Assembly (NCBI GenBank): GCA_963556145.1
Contig: OY744469.1
Span: 6,296,767 to 6,360,766 of the forward strand
DNA: 64,000 nt
DNA from: Hygrocybe punicea
Lineage: Eukaryota; Basidiomycota; Agaricomycetes; Agaricales; Hygrophoraceae
Direction of reading: 5' to 3'
The notes beneath the pieces are model-generated. The model did not search any database, was not told the DNA's origin, and was given only the letters and a program-made list of their open reading frames with translations. The position numbers and the translations under genes were made by a program. Positions 1-10,129 of this stretch are shown piece after piece (positions within the stretch are counted from its first letter, which is position 1; the number at the start of each line of letters is the position of its first letter).

Positions 1-51
1 AGGCGGGCATCGTGCAGGATCCTGATGATATGTGAGCAGGTTACTGATCTC

Positions 52-1173
52 TCACTGGATGCTTACCTTTAAATCAGTTTTGAAATTGTCAGCAATTGCA
101 TCAAACAAGGTCATGTTCTCCTTGTACAGAACAGAATTTTCAAAAAATGGATTCCAATACAATTCCTGTGTGGTGGCATTCCGACACTCAATTGTAGGGT
201 CAACAGGCCACTCCATCAATTCCTTTGTCACTCCACAAAGCATCCAAAATTTGGCAGTAACTCGAGCCTATGGAATGTTAGCACTAAATTTTGAATTCTA
301 CATATTGGTATGCACCTGTAACATTTTTTTCACCTTTTGGGCAGCATGCGATAATGTCTTCTTCGAAAGCCCAAGATCTTCACCGTCATTTTCATTATCA
401 TCTGTCAGCTCATTCGCAGCAGGCTGCACAGCTCTGGTGGGTCAACGATTTCCTTGCCGAATGGCAGCCCTTTCACCCTTATCAATGTCCCTTGGCCTGC
501 AAAACCTCCACATGCAGGTTGGTTGCATTGTTCAGTATGCCTCCCTTCAATTGCATCGAGACATTCTTGTATGGAATTTACTGCAGCTGAAATCTCTACA
601 AGAACATTGCTATGAGAACCCTGAGAAGACCGGCGACGAGATAATGTGCGACCATGATGACTGTTGTGGTCACAACGAGGGTAGCAAGAGCAAGAGCTGT
701 GGCGCCAAATCACCATAATGCGAGAATCATTAGAATTGCGAGAGTTTGCTCAGGAAATGCCCTGAGAGGACCTGGTGGGTATACTTGTAAATTAGTGGCC
801 CTGAATGCACCTGATGTTTCTTACCTAGCAGCATTCCTTCTTCCATTTATTTCAGGCCTGCGTCCCCTACTGGCCTGATGCCTGTTCCAGTAAGTGTATA
901 TAGTCACTTATTCCAAGCTGGAATGACTTCTTACCTTCCACCACACACTACAGTTCCCATCCTACCATGTAGTTGTTGACTGGGAGATGAATTGGGATTT
1001 CCCCAGGGCCCATCCGAATCCTGGTCATGAATCCTTGGTTGTTGGAGCCTTGGGTCAATAGGCACCTCAGCTTTGGCATATGCAGCACTCAGCCTGATGC
1101 GTTCCTGGATGCTCAACAACTCCCAAACATGGGGTGGGATGCCTGAGGGAGGTCCCAGGTCCATGGTGGGCAT
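52..1173 (-). pseudogene. Fragmentary minus-strand coding sequence, function unknown
   Basis: Three minus-strand open segments lie in order: 1173-931, starting MPTMDLGPPSG, with a helical stretch around WELLSIQERIRLSAA; 716-405; and 243-52, containing KELMEWPVDPTIECRN. Between the last two, another frame reads an acidic, Lys-rich stretch around 420-290 that keeps the same style, so the segments probably belong to one gene interrupted by introns or frame changes. I do not recognise the family. The right-hand segment may be a separate first exon. The window starts inside the gene or just beyond its 3' end, so its length cannot be judged. Composition resembles the transposon remnants to the right more than the terpene synthase island. 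It could be a decayed transposon ORF; confidence is low. Confidence 0.25.
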
Positions 1174-2843
1174 GCAACGAGCAAGAGGAGTCCAGCAATC
1201 ACGAGAATGAGAGGATTGTAGGGTGTATTGTAATGTACCATGTGAAATTCACACACATGACCTAGAGCCAATTAGAACATAAAAATATCATAGTTCAACA
1301 ATGAATATTAATGAATAGTCAGAATAATGTGGCTCCAACGAGGTGACAAGGTTGAACTGAGGTCAAGCTACATCAGAAGGGCTTTCAAACAGAACCTTAA
1401 GGTATACTAACTACTCACATTTCAATGCCCTCTCACTTAGAGAACAAAGCAATGCTAGTGGAGATTCAATTTAGCCTGTATATTCATACCCCGTGTATTC
1501 TATCCACAGGGAAATAGCAGGTGGTCGGTGAATGTAGTCCATTCACTAGTACCCTGTATATTTGAGTGCCGACTACAAGTCACTATCTAACCTACAGACA
1601 TTAAGTTGCCCTTGTACTAGGTGGGGCCTCAATGCAGTGAATGTTCATTTTGAATGTTTATGATGACAATTTTGTAGTGCAAGTCATTGATTTGGTCCCC
1701 TCCGACTATTGAGAGTCATTCAAGTGCGATGGGATAGGACATTGAGTGAGTTGTATAATGGCGTGAGAAAAAGTCACTGAATAAAATAAAGATGCGATTG
1801 ACTAGAAGACTACCATCCCAAAACCGCTTGTTGGTGAGGATAAGAACCTCCCAGTCAGAGTAAAGGTTCTCCTGGCTAGGATAAAGGTCCTCATCATCCA
1901 TACTCTTTACCACCACTATGTCATTGGTGTCCAAAAACTCTAATTTGAAGGTGGTTGGCCAACCCATGTTCCATGGCCAGCCAATATATCCCTCTGCTTT
2001 GGCCAACTCATGTCCACCAGAACATGAACCCCTCAGCCAAGCCATCTGCCCTGGAGGAAGATATTGGTCAGCCAAGATTGGCTGGCCCACTTGGAGAGGG
2101 AATTGTCCACCTCGGCTGACCAAATGTATCATGGGAAAGATATGCTGAAAGGGCTCCATTCATTCACGACTTTTTTGAGTTTCACGTCATAATACAGTTT
2201 CAAATGGGCTTGGCATGGCATCAGTTTGTGCTGCCTCTTGGCATAGAGATCGAGAAGGCCATGCTGTCCCTCTATGCTAGACGCACTCACTTGACTTGCT
2301 ATCCTCATACTTGAACTCGTGTGCCATGTGATAGAACAATTTTTAACTGTATCAGTAATCAAGTCATTCACATGAAAAGAAGAATCAAAATAGAAACAGA
2401 ACATACCTGCACCTGCCCCCACATGGTTTGGTTGCAGGGGACCCTTACAAGGTCTGCCTACTGGACCAGCATTTGATCTATTTGGGCCTCTTTGATGGCT
2501 GTGAGGTCATTTTATTGGCACATTGGGACCCAACATAGATTCCATGATTTGGATTGGTAAAAAAAGAAGCAGCAGGTTGGGGACTCAGATATACAATGTG
2601 TGAGGCTTGATGTAGTGAGCTTGTGAAAGACTAATTGAGCAAAGGCTTTATAAGCGAGTTAGATAACATCATGTGTTTATCCCCAAAAGTTTGTTATACC
2701 TCTTTGGGGAGAAACCACGCAATCGACAAATTAATCTTTCCTCTTCTCTGCCCCTCACTGTTCTCCTCAGTCCTCTCACTTGTGAGCCCAATGGAAATTT
2801 TTCTGACCCACCCACCTTCCCATATATTATCATTAATGTGTTT
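1174..2843. other. Intergenic, no supported gene; hairpin-rich patch
   Basis: No gene could be supported. Minus-strand 2159-1716 is open but low in information content and overlaps a patch (about 1950-2120) full of short inverted repeats built on TTGGCCAA and GGTCAGCC/GGCTGACC, which looks like a decayed MITE or foldback sequence. The remainder is AT-rich without recognisable motifs. Confidence 0.3.
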
Positions 2844-2867
2844 GGTTGAGTTAGTGATGGACAGGTT

Positions 2868-3022
2868 CAGTTCAGTCTGGTTCAGGCCAAAAAAATCTGA
2901 ACCTTGAACCAAACCTAAGGTTCAGTTCAGTTATGCTGAACCTTGAACTGAACCTTAGGTTCAGGTTCAAACAGGTTCAGTTCAGGTTCATGCTGATCTG
3001 AACCCTGAACCAAACCTGTAAG
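2868..3022. repeat. Left subterminal GGTTCAG repeats of the hAT element
   Basis: Multiple direct and inverted copies of GGTTCAGTTCAG / CTGAACC lie just inside the left end. The matching array is at about 4965-5115, just inside the right end. Position and spacing suggest transposase-binding subterminal repeats. Confidence 0.7.
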
Positions 3023-3727
3023 TGTATCATAGGGCTAGATTACATTTTTATTCAGTATAAATGCCTTTATTTTATGCCTTGTGGTTGTATGGCATGAACA
3101 AAGAGCAAATTGTACATTTGTATGACTTAAAGCTAACATGTTAAAGAAATTAAGCTTATCAGCTTCAATGTTGCAACTGTGGTACTTAAAAATAATGATA
3201 ATATAATACATCATACATACTTGAGGCTTACCTTGGCATAATCCTCAGATATTATACAATCTATGTTCGTGCATGCAAGGTATTGGTGATATAAGGGGAA
3301 GAGGTGGTTATTTGTAGTTAAATGGGTAATTGGCTTTTTTGGGGGAAAAAACATGTGGGGGGTTTTTCAAATCCGAAACAAGAGTCCAAACCTAATCAGA
3401 GTCTGGTGAGCTGCAACTCCCAAGGTATTAGGAGCCCAGCGACGCATTAGGCGAAGCAGACTCCCCATGATTAGGAGGTGGGTGACATTACTCACAGTAT
3501 CAGCAGAGAGGAGGCATTGTGTAGCGTAGGAATGGTTCTAGGATTGGGGATCCTCAGAGAGGTCTCCGCCGCTTGCGCCGGAGCAAATATCCGTGCGAAT
3601 ATCCAGGCAGCTGCGGTTGTCACGGGCGCGCGCAGGGGATCTGGATCTGCGGTGTGAGTCGCTGGGTCGGTTCACTTCGTGGCTGCACCGGGAGGGGGGT
3701 ATATTGGGATTGCCTACAGGTGGGATT

Positions 3728-4635
3728 GGGATGCGCTGATCCGCCCGGAAATCCCGGTCGTTGTCTTTGATTCATCAGTTGTCCCAATAGACTTCCTCTT
3801 TGGTCTGGCGTAGTACGTCTTCATCGATGATGGATAAGTTGTATGTGCCGGCGGGTGTGGGGATGGCGATGTGCCAGAGTCATCGCTGGCGTGCTTGGTA
3901 GAGGATCAGCGTCTTTTGGTCTAGGGGGTCACGGGAGGATCTCATCTTGTGAATTTGAAGTTTGCCCCAGAAGGAGGCGAGCATGGCAACGTGGTCGGTG
4001 GGCCAATCGGCTTCTTCCATGGCTACTATCATCCTTGGAACGGCTTGGCAAAAGTCTTCCCATTTGATGTCTTTGTCGTCGAGCGCTTTGTTGGCATTAT
4101 GGGTGGAGGCGGCGGGGACCCAGGAGGTGGAGCCGTCCACCTTGCGAGCAATGACCATGGCGTCGTCATCCACGGAGGCGGGGTTCCAGAGGGCCTCATC
4201 GAGGCCGTCATTAGTGTAATACCAAAGCTCTACATATTCACCTTTGTTCATCTTCCTGGTGGCGTAGGTGGAAGGGATGACTGGGGTCGTGGTGGGCATG
4301 GGGCGGTCAGGGATCGGGATGTATTTGGTTTTGTTCTTCTTCATCTCTTCCTTACGGAGGGTTTGTTGTTCTTCGGCCGTTGCGATGGCTAACTGATCTG
4401 CTGCGACTTGGGCCAGGGCGAGTTGTTCTTCCTGTCAGATGATTTCATCGTGTATCTGGTCGCACCATTGCTGTTTGTCAATGTTGTTCCCGAGCTGCCA
4501 GATGTTCGTTAGTATCTGAATCACTTGGGCCTCGGTTGTGTGAGTGTTGACGAGGGGAGCCCGAGTAGGGGCATAGGCAGCGGAGGCGTAGTCGGGGCAG
4601 TGTGCGAGAGCGGGGTCGAAAAGAAGCGGAGGCAT
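3728..4635 (-). pseudogene. Decayed gag-like / transposon-associated ORF
   Basis: The minus frame starts MPPLLFDPAL at 4635 and continues through DKQQWCDQIHDEII to a TGA at 4437-4435. It then stays in frame through QEEQLALAQVAADQ into a long stretch (4344-3880) with ELWYYTNDGLDEAL, EDFCQAVPRMI and LRSSRDPLD-like motifs. After a second TGA near 3877 the frame still reads LWHIAIPTPAGTYNLS and KEEVYWDN, followed by two tandem TGA codons. Proteins of this type are abundant, transposon-linked hypotheticals in Agaricomycetes; I could not place it in a named family from memory. All the stops sit where an Arg codon CGA would fit. It is carried as a passenger inside the hAT element. Confidence 0.6.
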
Positions 4636-5132
4636 GATAGGTAGTGAGTGCGGAGGAAAGAGAGGGGAAAGAAAATGCTCTGTTAGGGCAGAGAAGAACT
4701 TGAGCGATGCAAGTTGTCGATGGGCAGAGATGAGGATCACTGCGCCACAACTTGCTAAATTCGTACATAGACATAATTCTAATTTTACACTCATGTTTCG
4801 TGTATTTTAGAAAGTCACTTATACCAACTTATCCTAACAAATCCAGAGCTCAAACCCCCTGAAGGAGAGTGGCAGGATTTAATGGGGAGTTGTTAGCTAC
4901 AACAAGACAAAAGTGATCATGTTTCTTCCAAAAATTAGGCAAAATTATATCACATTTGTTGAAGTTTAGGTTCAGGTTCAAACTGGTTCGAACCAGGTTC
5001 ACAGAATTTCCCCCCTGCCTGAACCTTGAACTGAACCTCAGGTTCGGTTCAGGCTTCAGCTTGAACCTGAACCCTATTTCAGGTTCAGTTCAGTTCAGTT
5101 CAGAACCAAACCTATCTATCACTAGGTTGAGT

Positions 5133-6153
5133 CCAATTTGACATCTCTACTCAATAGTATTCATCAACAAAAATCTCTCAAATTGAGACTCTCTGGCACA
5201 TTCAAGTATCTTGACTCTCCCAGATCGAAATATCTTCGCACTCTGCTCATTCTATCTGGTCAACAGTGAGTACCGGAGGTTTCCTGTCATCAGCAAAATA
5301 GCCAAGGGTAAAATTGGTATATGCAAGTTTATACCAGTTCATACAAGCCACACTCTTGGCTATGTTCCTGATGCCCTCCTTACCGTCAAACTCACAAATT
5401 ATTGTTCTCCCGAGTCACTAATGTTCGATCTCCTCTTGATCTTTCGAGATCTTCCTTCTCGGCAATCTCCGAGATGCCAAACTCCTCAGCGACATTGAAA
5501 GTCATGTGACTCGATGTAGTTCGCATCTTGACTGCTGTGTACACCGGGCCTGTGTGATATAGTCCACGACGTTATCTTCTATTTACCCGTTGTTTCCAAC
5601 TTTCCGTGGTCATCGTCGGAACGTTGACAGCACATCGTAATGATGTTAGCAAGACACGGGGACTGAACCCAATTTTCGGATTTCATCAAGTGACTAGGGT
5701 GCGTTTCATCGGACTTCGGTCATTCCACTCGCACCTGTCCTGGACTCGCTGGTTTGTTTTCTGAACCTGTCTCGTTGTCGTGGAATCTTACATTCCTAAC
5801 CCAGCCTAGTCTAGCGGATGTTTTCGTCGCTAGTGTTTCACGTCCCAAAGTCTTCCTACAACCTGGTACTCCACATCACGGATGGTGCCTACGAGCAACC
5901 CTTTCCCCTACTTGTCTTGCGATCCGGGCTACGTTTATGCTAGTGTCCTGTTATTCGCTTCCTGTTCACCGACATTGTCGGTTCTCGGAGAGATCATCAT
6001 CTCGATATATCTATGCCCTCTTCCAATATTTAAACGCAAAATTCATTCCTTCTGTCCTCCATTGCACCCCACAGTACAATAATAACCCAAGTTCAACTCG
6101 ACATCAGCCTTCGTTCTCCCACCCCCCTTTCCGATTCTTCGACTGTATCCGCC
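5133..6153 (+). promoter_or_regulatory. Intergenic region upstream of the terpene synthase
   Basis: No gene is supported here. An AT-rich TATTTAA at 6027-6033, about 120 bases before the terpene synthase start, is the best TATA-like candidate, and the last 100 bases are pyrimidine-rich, as is common in fungal 5' leaders. The remainder shows no recognisable motif. Confidence 0.3.
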
Positions 6154-7322
6154 ATGGCATGCTCTCCCACTGCAGAACTACCCACCTTCTTTATACTTCC
6201 TGATCTCGACTCTCATAACCCCTTCCCTCTTAATTATCACCCCCAAGGTGACGATGTCGCTCATCAATCTATGACATGGCTCGATACAGGCTGCCCCGAC
6301 CTAAATCCCAAACAACGCCGTGCGCTTCGTGGTCTGCAAGCCGGTGAACTCACGGCATACTGCTACCCGACCTGTTCCCCCGAGCGTCTGCGTATCGTCA
6401 GCGACTTTATGAACTATCTATTCCATTTGGACAATATCAGCGATGGGATGATGACGAGGGAAACCGATGTGCTCGCCGATGCTGTTATGAACGCATTGTG
6501 GTTCCCCGAGACGTACAAGCCTATCCAAACGTCAGGGAAGCAACAGCCGGTAAAGGAGATCACTGCTGGACGGCTGGCAAGGGAGTGAGTTTTACTTTCT
6601 TTCCCGCAGTCCTTGTGTCATCCGGTTAATTTTCAAACGGGTTCTTTCAGTTTTTGGACTCGGTGCATCCGTGACGCCGGTCCTGGTATGCAAGCGCGAT
6701 TCAAGGAAAGCGTCGAGATGTACTTCGAGGCGGTCAATACGGAGGCACGGGCACGCGATAACGACATTATCCTTGATTTAGAGTCGTACATTGACCTCCG
6801 CCGCGATACCAGCGGGTGCAAGTCCGTCTTCGACCTGATGGAGTATGCTCTCGACATCGATCTTCCGGAATTCGTCGTGGCAGATCCTATCGTCAAAGCA
6901 CTTAATCAGGCGACGAATGACTTCGTTACATGGAGCAATGTACGTTCGCTGACTCTCACTTGTTAACAGTCGAGATTTGAACAAAGTATCAGGATATATA
7001 TTCATACAACGTCGAGCAATCGCGAGGCGATACGCATAACATGGTTATTATCCTCATGAAGCACCATGGTCACACCCTACAAAGCGCAGTCGACCTCGTT
7101 GGGAAGATGTCCCGGCAGACCATCGACCGATTCATCGAAAATCGAAAACTCTTGCCGTCGTGGGGACCTGAGATCGACCGGATGGTCGAACGCTACGTCC
7201 ACGGTCTGCAGGAGTGGATAGCGGGGTCGCTTCATTGGAGTTTTGTCACTAAGAGATATTTCCAGGAGAATGGCGCTGAGGTGAAGAGGACGGGAGTTGT
7301 GAATCTGTTGCCAAAGGACTGA
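6154..7322 (+). CDS. Class I sesquiterpene synthase (terpene cyclase)
   Basis: Predicted to ionise and cyclise farnesyl diphosphate in the cytosol. Three exons (6154-6584, 6651-6939, 6993-7322) join through GTGAGT..TTTCAG and GTACGT..ATCAG introns into a 349-aa protein, the usual length for basidiomycete sesquiterpene synthases. The aspartate-rich metal motif reads HLDNISD (D93, D97). The NSE motif NDIYSYNVE (N240, S244, E248) is split exactly at the second intron, and the C-terminal RY pair is at 328-329. All three metal- and diphosphate-binding elements are present, so the enzyme should be active. The start is the first ATG before the conserved LPDLDSHNPFP segment. No P450, oxidase or transporter lies beside it; the next gene is the tryptophan-pathway TRP4, so a terpene cluster is not evident within the window. 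The product cannot be inferred. Confidence 0.93.
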
Positions 7323-7795
7323 ACTCGCAAACCTGTTCCAGAGCCTGTCTCTGTACTTTAGATTGATTGTCCATAGATATTTCGTTCACACCCACATATT
7401 ACAGGTAGTACCATTATTTCCCAATAGAGGTGACGTCGTTTCTGATCGGCGGCATGTTAGAGGATCGCCGCAGGTTCTTTGATGTTTGAGGTCGTGGCAC
7501 CCGCAGGGAAGGATTACAATGTGACTAATAAGTGGACTGATCACACTGGGGGTACTAGTAGCGGGCCGCCGCTTCTCACAGGGACATTTTGAACTACATA
7601 TTTTTGTTGTTACCGTATAGCTACAGCTTAATGAACTTTTTTGTTTTTCGGCTGCGGCCTACATTTATGAAAAACGCTGTAAGAGTTATTTCTTCCTACA
7701 GTGTTATGCGTGTAGACAAGATGATGAATAAAACCAGGTAGATTGTATATGAAAGATGTAAAACGTCCCCCCCCCCCGGCAAGTTCAAATTCTTA
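7323..7795. other. Convergent intergenic region
   Basis: The 3' ends of the terpene synthase (plus) and TRP4 (minus) face each other here. A nine-base C run lies at about 7770-7779. No ORF, repeat or RNA gene is recognised. Confidence 0.4.
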
Positions 7796-8951
7796 CTAGA
7801 CGGTACCAGCAGCTACCCTGCCAGACTCCCGAAAAATCTGGAGAGCCTCCCACGCCTTCCCGGAGGTAATGCTCCTCATCGCCAATTTGGTGCCTTGCAC
7901 ATAATCTTCCGCCAGCCCAGCAATCACCAACAACGCCGCCGTATTCATCAACACAAAGTGCAGAATTGGCGTTAATGATTCCGGGATCGCCTCACCAGAG
8001 GTAAGCAGAGCCTTGAAAGTCTCCGCATTCTCTACCGGGGTACCGCCCACCACAGCCTGGAGGGGGTGTACTTTTAGCCCAAATTGCTCCGGATGGAGGG
8101 TCTTTTCGGTAATCTGTCCATCGAGGAGTTCCCAAGCCCAAGTGTCTCCAGCACAGCTGATCTCATCGAGTCCTTCTGCACCGCACACGACGAGAGCGCG
8201 TTGAACGCCCCCATCGCGCAAGGAATATGCGAATGTGGCGCCGATTTCGCGCTCTGCGACGCCAACGACCATTCCTTGGGGCCGTGCAGGATTGATAAGG
8301 GGACCTAGTATGTTGAACATGGTGCGGAAGGGGAGTGCTTGGCGGTAAGGAGCAATGAAAGCGAGGGAGGGGTGGTAGTGGGGGGCAAGAATGAATGAAA
8401 AGGGTACACGAGGGATGGGCATTGCGGTATCGGGACACGGCGCGGTGAATAGGCAACCAAGTGACTGTAGAAGATCAGCTGACCCTGACGAAGAGGTAGA
8501 AGCGCGACTGCCGTGCTGCAGGGTATTAATGTTGTGTTATCAAACTTATCCGAACAAAACAAAGCTGAGGCTTACTTACCTTGACGACCCGCGCACCCGC
8601 ACCGGCAGCTACGATGGCTGCTGTCGTGCTCACATTGAAGGTGTTATAACCATCACCTCCTGTTCCGACTATGTCTACTACGAAGTCTTGGTCTCGATTC
8701 TGCACCACTGCCTTCAAAGCTCGGCCCCTCAAGACATCAGCAGCAGCAGCCAGAGATTCTGGTCTTCTCTCGACACGGTTGATGTGTAGAGCTGTCAGGA
8801 AAGCGCCGATCTGTGCGGGATGGACGGCGTCTGGCGTAAAGAGAAAGCTGAGGGCGTCCTTGAGATCGGAGGGGGTGAAATATTCGGGAGTTTCGACGAG
8901 CTTGCGGAGTAGGGATTTGAAGGAAGGAGGTTGGTGAGGATTGGCCTGCAT
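7796..8951 (-). CDS. TRP4: Anthranilate phosphoribosyltransferase
   Basis: Transfers phosphoribosyl from PRPP to anthranilate, the second step of tryptophan synthesis from chorismate. Two exons on the minus strand (8951-8580 and 8515-7796), joined across a GTAAGT..CTGCAG intron, give 363 aa, typical of the TrpD/Trp4 family. The PRPP/Mg loop GTGGDG is at residues 96-101, NVST at 106-109, and the anthranilate/PRPP segment KHGSRASTSSSGSAD at 124-138, with the intron falling exactly between K and H. The helical N-terminal domain (residues 1-70) and the C-terminal NTAALLVIAG stretch are also present. No stop or frame change was seen, so it is an intact housekeeping gene and marks this stretch as resident host DNA. 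Confidence 0.95.
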
Positions 8952-9293
8952 GTTTGCTGAGCTCGAGCTTGTGAATTGTTAGCCTCAGGCTGGTGAAGGA
9001 AACCCGACTCGGAAAGGCTTATAATGCGACCACCACCTTTTGAAATTTGAAAGCTTAAATGGTTGAAACATCCCAGCGTCACGAAACGAGTAGGATTTCT
9101 TACCTGCAGCCTAGTTTGACATAAACATAAACATCGCCCAGCTCGGACTCGGAGTAAATCGGTCATTTTTATTCTTCACGCGCTCTCAAACTTATACAGA
9201 GATGTACTTCAAGGGCGAGTCTTATAAGAGGCTGAGGACTTGATTCGACGACAAGCAACTGCCCGGACTCGCGGCGGGAGCGTTTATCTGGTC

Positions 9294-9668
9294 TTACGCA
9301 TCGAGGTGTACTGTTGTCCAAGTCCTCCCAACATTTTTCAAACATAGTTGCATCACACGATTCCATTTCTTAATCCCTGCATCGTACCAGTCGTCTAGCG
9401 TTTGCAACAGCGGGAAGAGCAGCACAAGCAGCGCCAGTGTCTGCCCTAGTGTCCATTGTCCTGCATAACATCCAACATTGACAAGAAGCCTGAGGCTGAT
9501 GCACACCTTCACCCGGACCGATATTGTTTCTCTGGTCATTTCCGTCGATACGATGATGGGCGTAACGAATACGACTGGGATCATGGCAATCGCAGGTACG
9601 CACAAAACGCTGGAGCCGAGATAAAGAATACTGCTGGCGAGAAAGAATGAAGACAGCGACGAATACAA
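9294..9668 (-). CDS. Hypothetical small membrane protein
   Basis: A 124-aa minus-strand ORF begins MYSSLSSFFLASS. It contains three hydrophobic stretches (about residues 5-35, 55-70 and 75-92, the last reading LALLVLLFPLLQ) followed by a short hydrophilic tail. A longer ORF in another frame (from 9762) starts inside the terminal repeat of the neighbouring transposon and encodes one more hydrophobic stretch, so the true first exon could lie there. The family was not recognised; a chance ORF is possible. It abuts the left end of the Tc1/mariner-type element at 9743. Confidence 0.3.
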   Translation of the reverse strand: MYSSLSSFFLASSILYLGSSVLCVPAIAMIPVVFVTPIIVSTEMTRETISVRVKVCISLRLLVNVGCYAGQWTLGQTLALLVLLFPLLQTLDDWYDAGIKKWNRVMQLCLKNVGRTWTTVHLDA

Positions 9669-10129
9669 GCAATGAATATATGATGAACCAGAAGTGGCGA
9701 AACGATGGCTTGGTGATTACGATGTCGCGCTCGATGACATTACAGTGCTTTCGCAATTTCATGTCTCACGTGTTCAAACGTGTTGAAAATCCTGGAAAAG
9801 AAATTTAATCGTCGAAATTCTATTGCACCCTCTCAGCCTCGCAGACCACTTATAATCATACCTAAACCCCAGTGAAAAGTCCCGCTAGGTAGAAACTTTA
9901 AGATAATTTTATTTATATAATTTCTATTTGCATATGATAAAATATAGCATTTTATCGTCCCGATGGACAATCATGGAACTCCGTAGCTTCCGCACCGATG
10001 GAACTCCTTGATTCCGTGTCTAAAGATAAGAGATTCGTCTTTTGCTCTATGTCTATCTCTCTGTCTTTGATTGACCAACGGTATGTTTTCAAAATCCTGA
10101 ACTTGTTGATCTGAACCGCTAGCAGAACT

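Larger units (their letters stand above)
2844..5132. mobile_element. Non-autonomous hAT-type element with 8-bp target duplication
   Basis: The element runs 2852-5124 and is flanked by the perfect 8-bp direct repeat GGTTGAGT (2844-2851 and 5125-5132). Its ends are inverted: TAGTGATGGACAGGTT at the left against TAGTGATAGATAGGTT read inward from the right. The 8-bp duplication and TAGNG start are established hallmarks of the hAT superfamily. Both subterminal zones (about 2870-3020 and 4965-5115) carry dense GGTTCAGTTCAG-type hexamers, as hAT transposase binding zones often do. No hAT transposase is encoded; the interior carries a decayed gag-like ORF on the minus strand, so mobilisation would need a transposase supplied from elsewhere. 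Confidence 0.85.

Noticed and set aside
1716..2422. Minus-strand ORFs of 147 and 97 codons
   Set aside because: They cross the hairpin-rich patch and contain no recognisable motif; intron structure could not be supported.
2852..5124. LTR retrotransposon for the gag-like ORF
   Set aside because: No direct long terminal repeats, primer-binding site or reverse transcriptase were found; the ends are hAT-type.
9370..9762. 130-codon minus-strand ORF
   Set aside because: Its start lies within the Tc1/mariner terminal repeat and the frame differs from the more hydrophobic ORF at 9294-9668; kept only as a possible alternative first exon.
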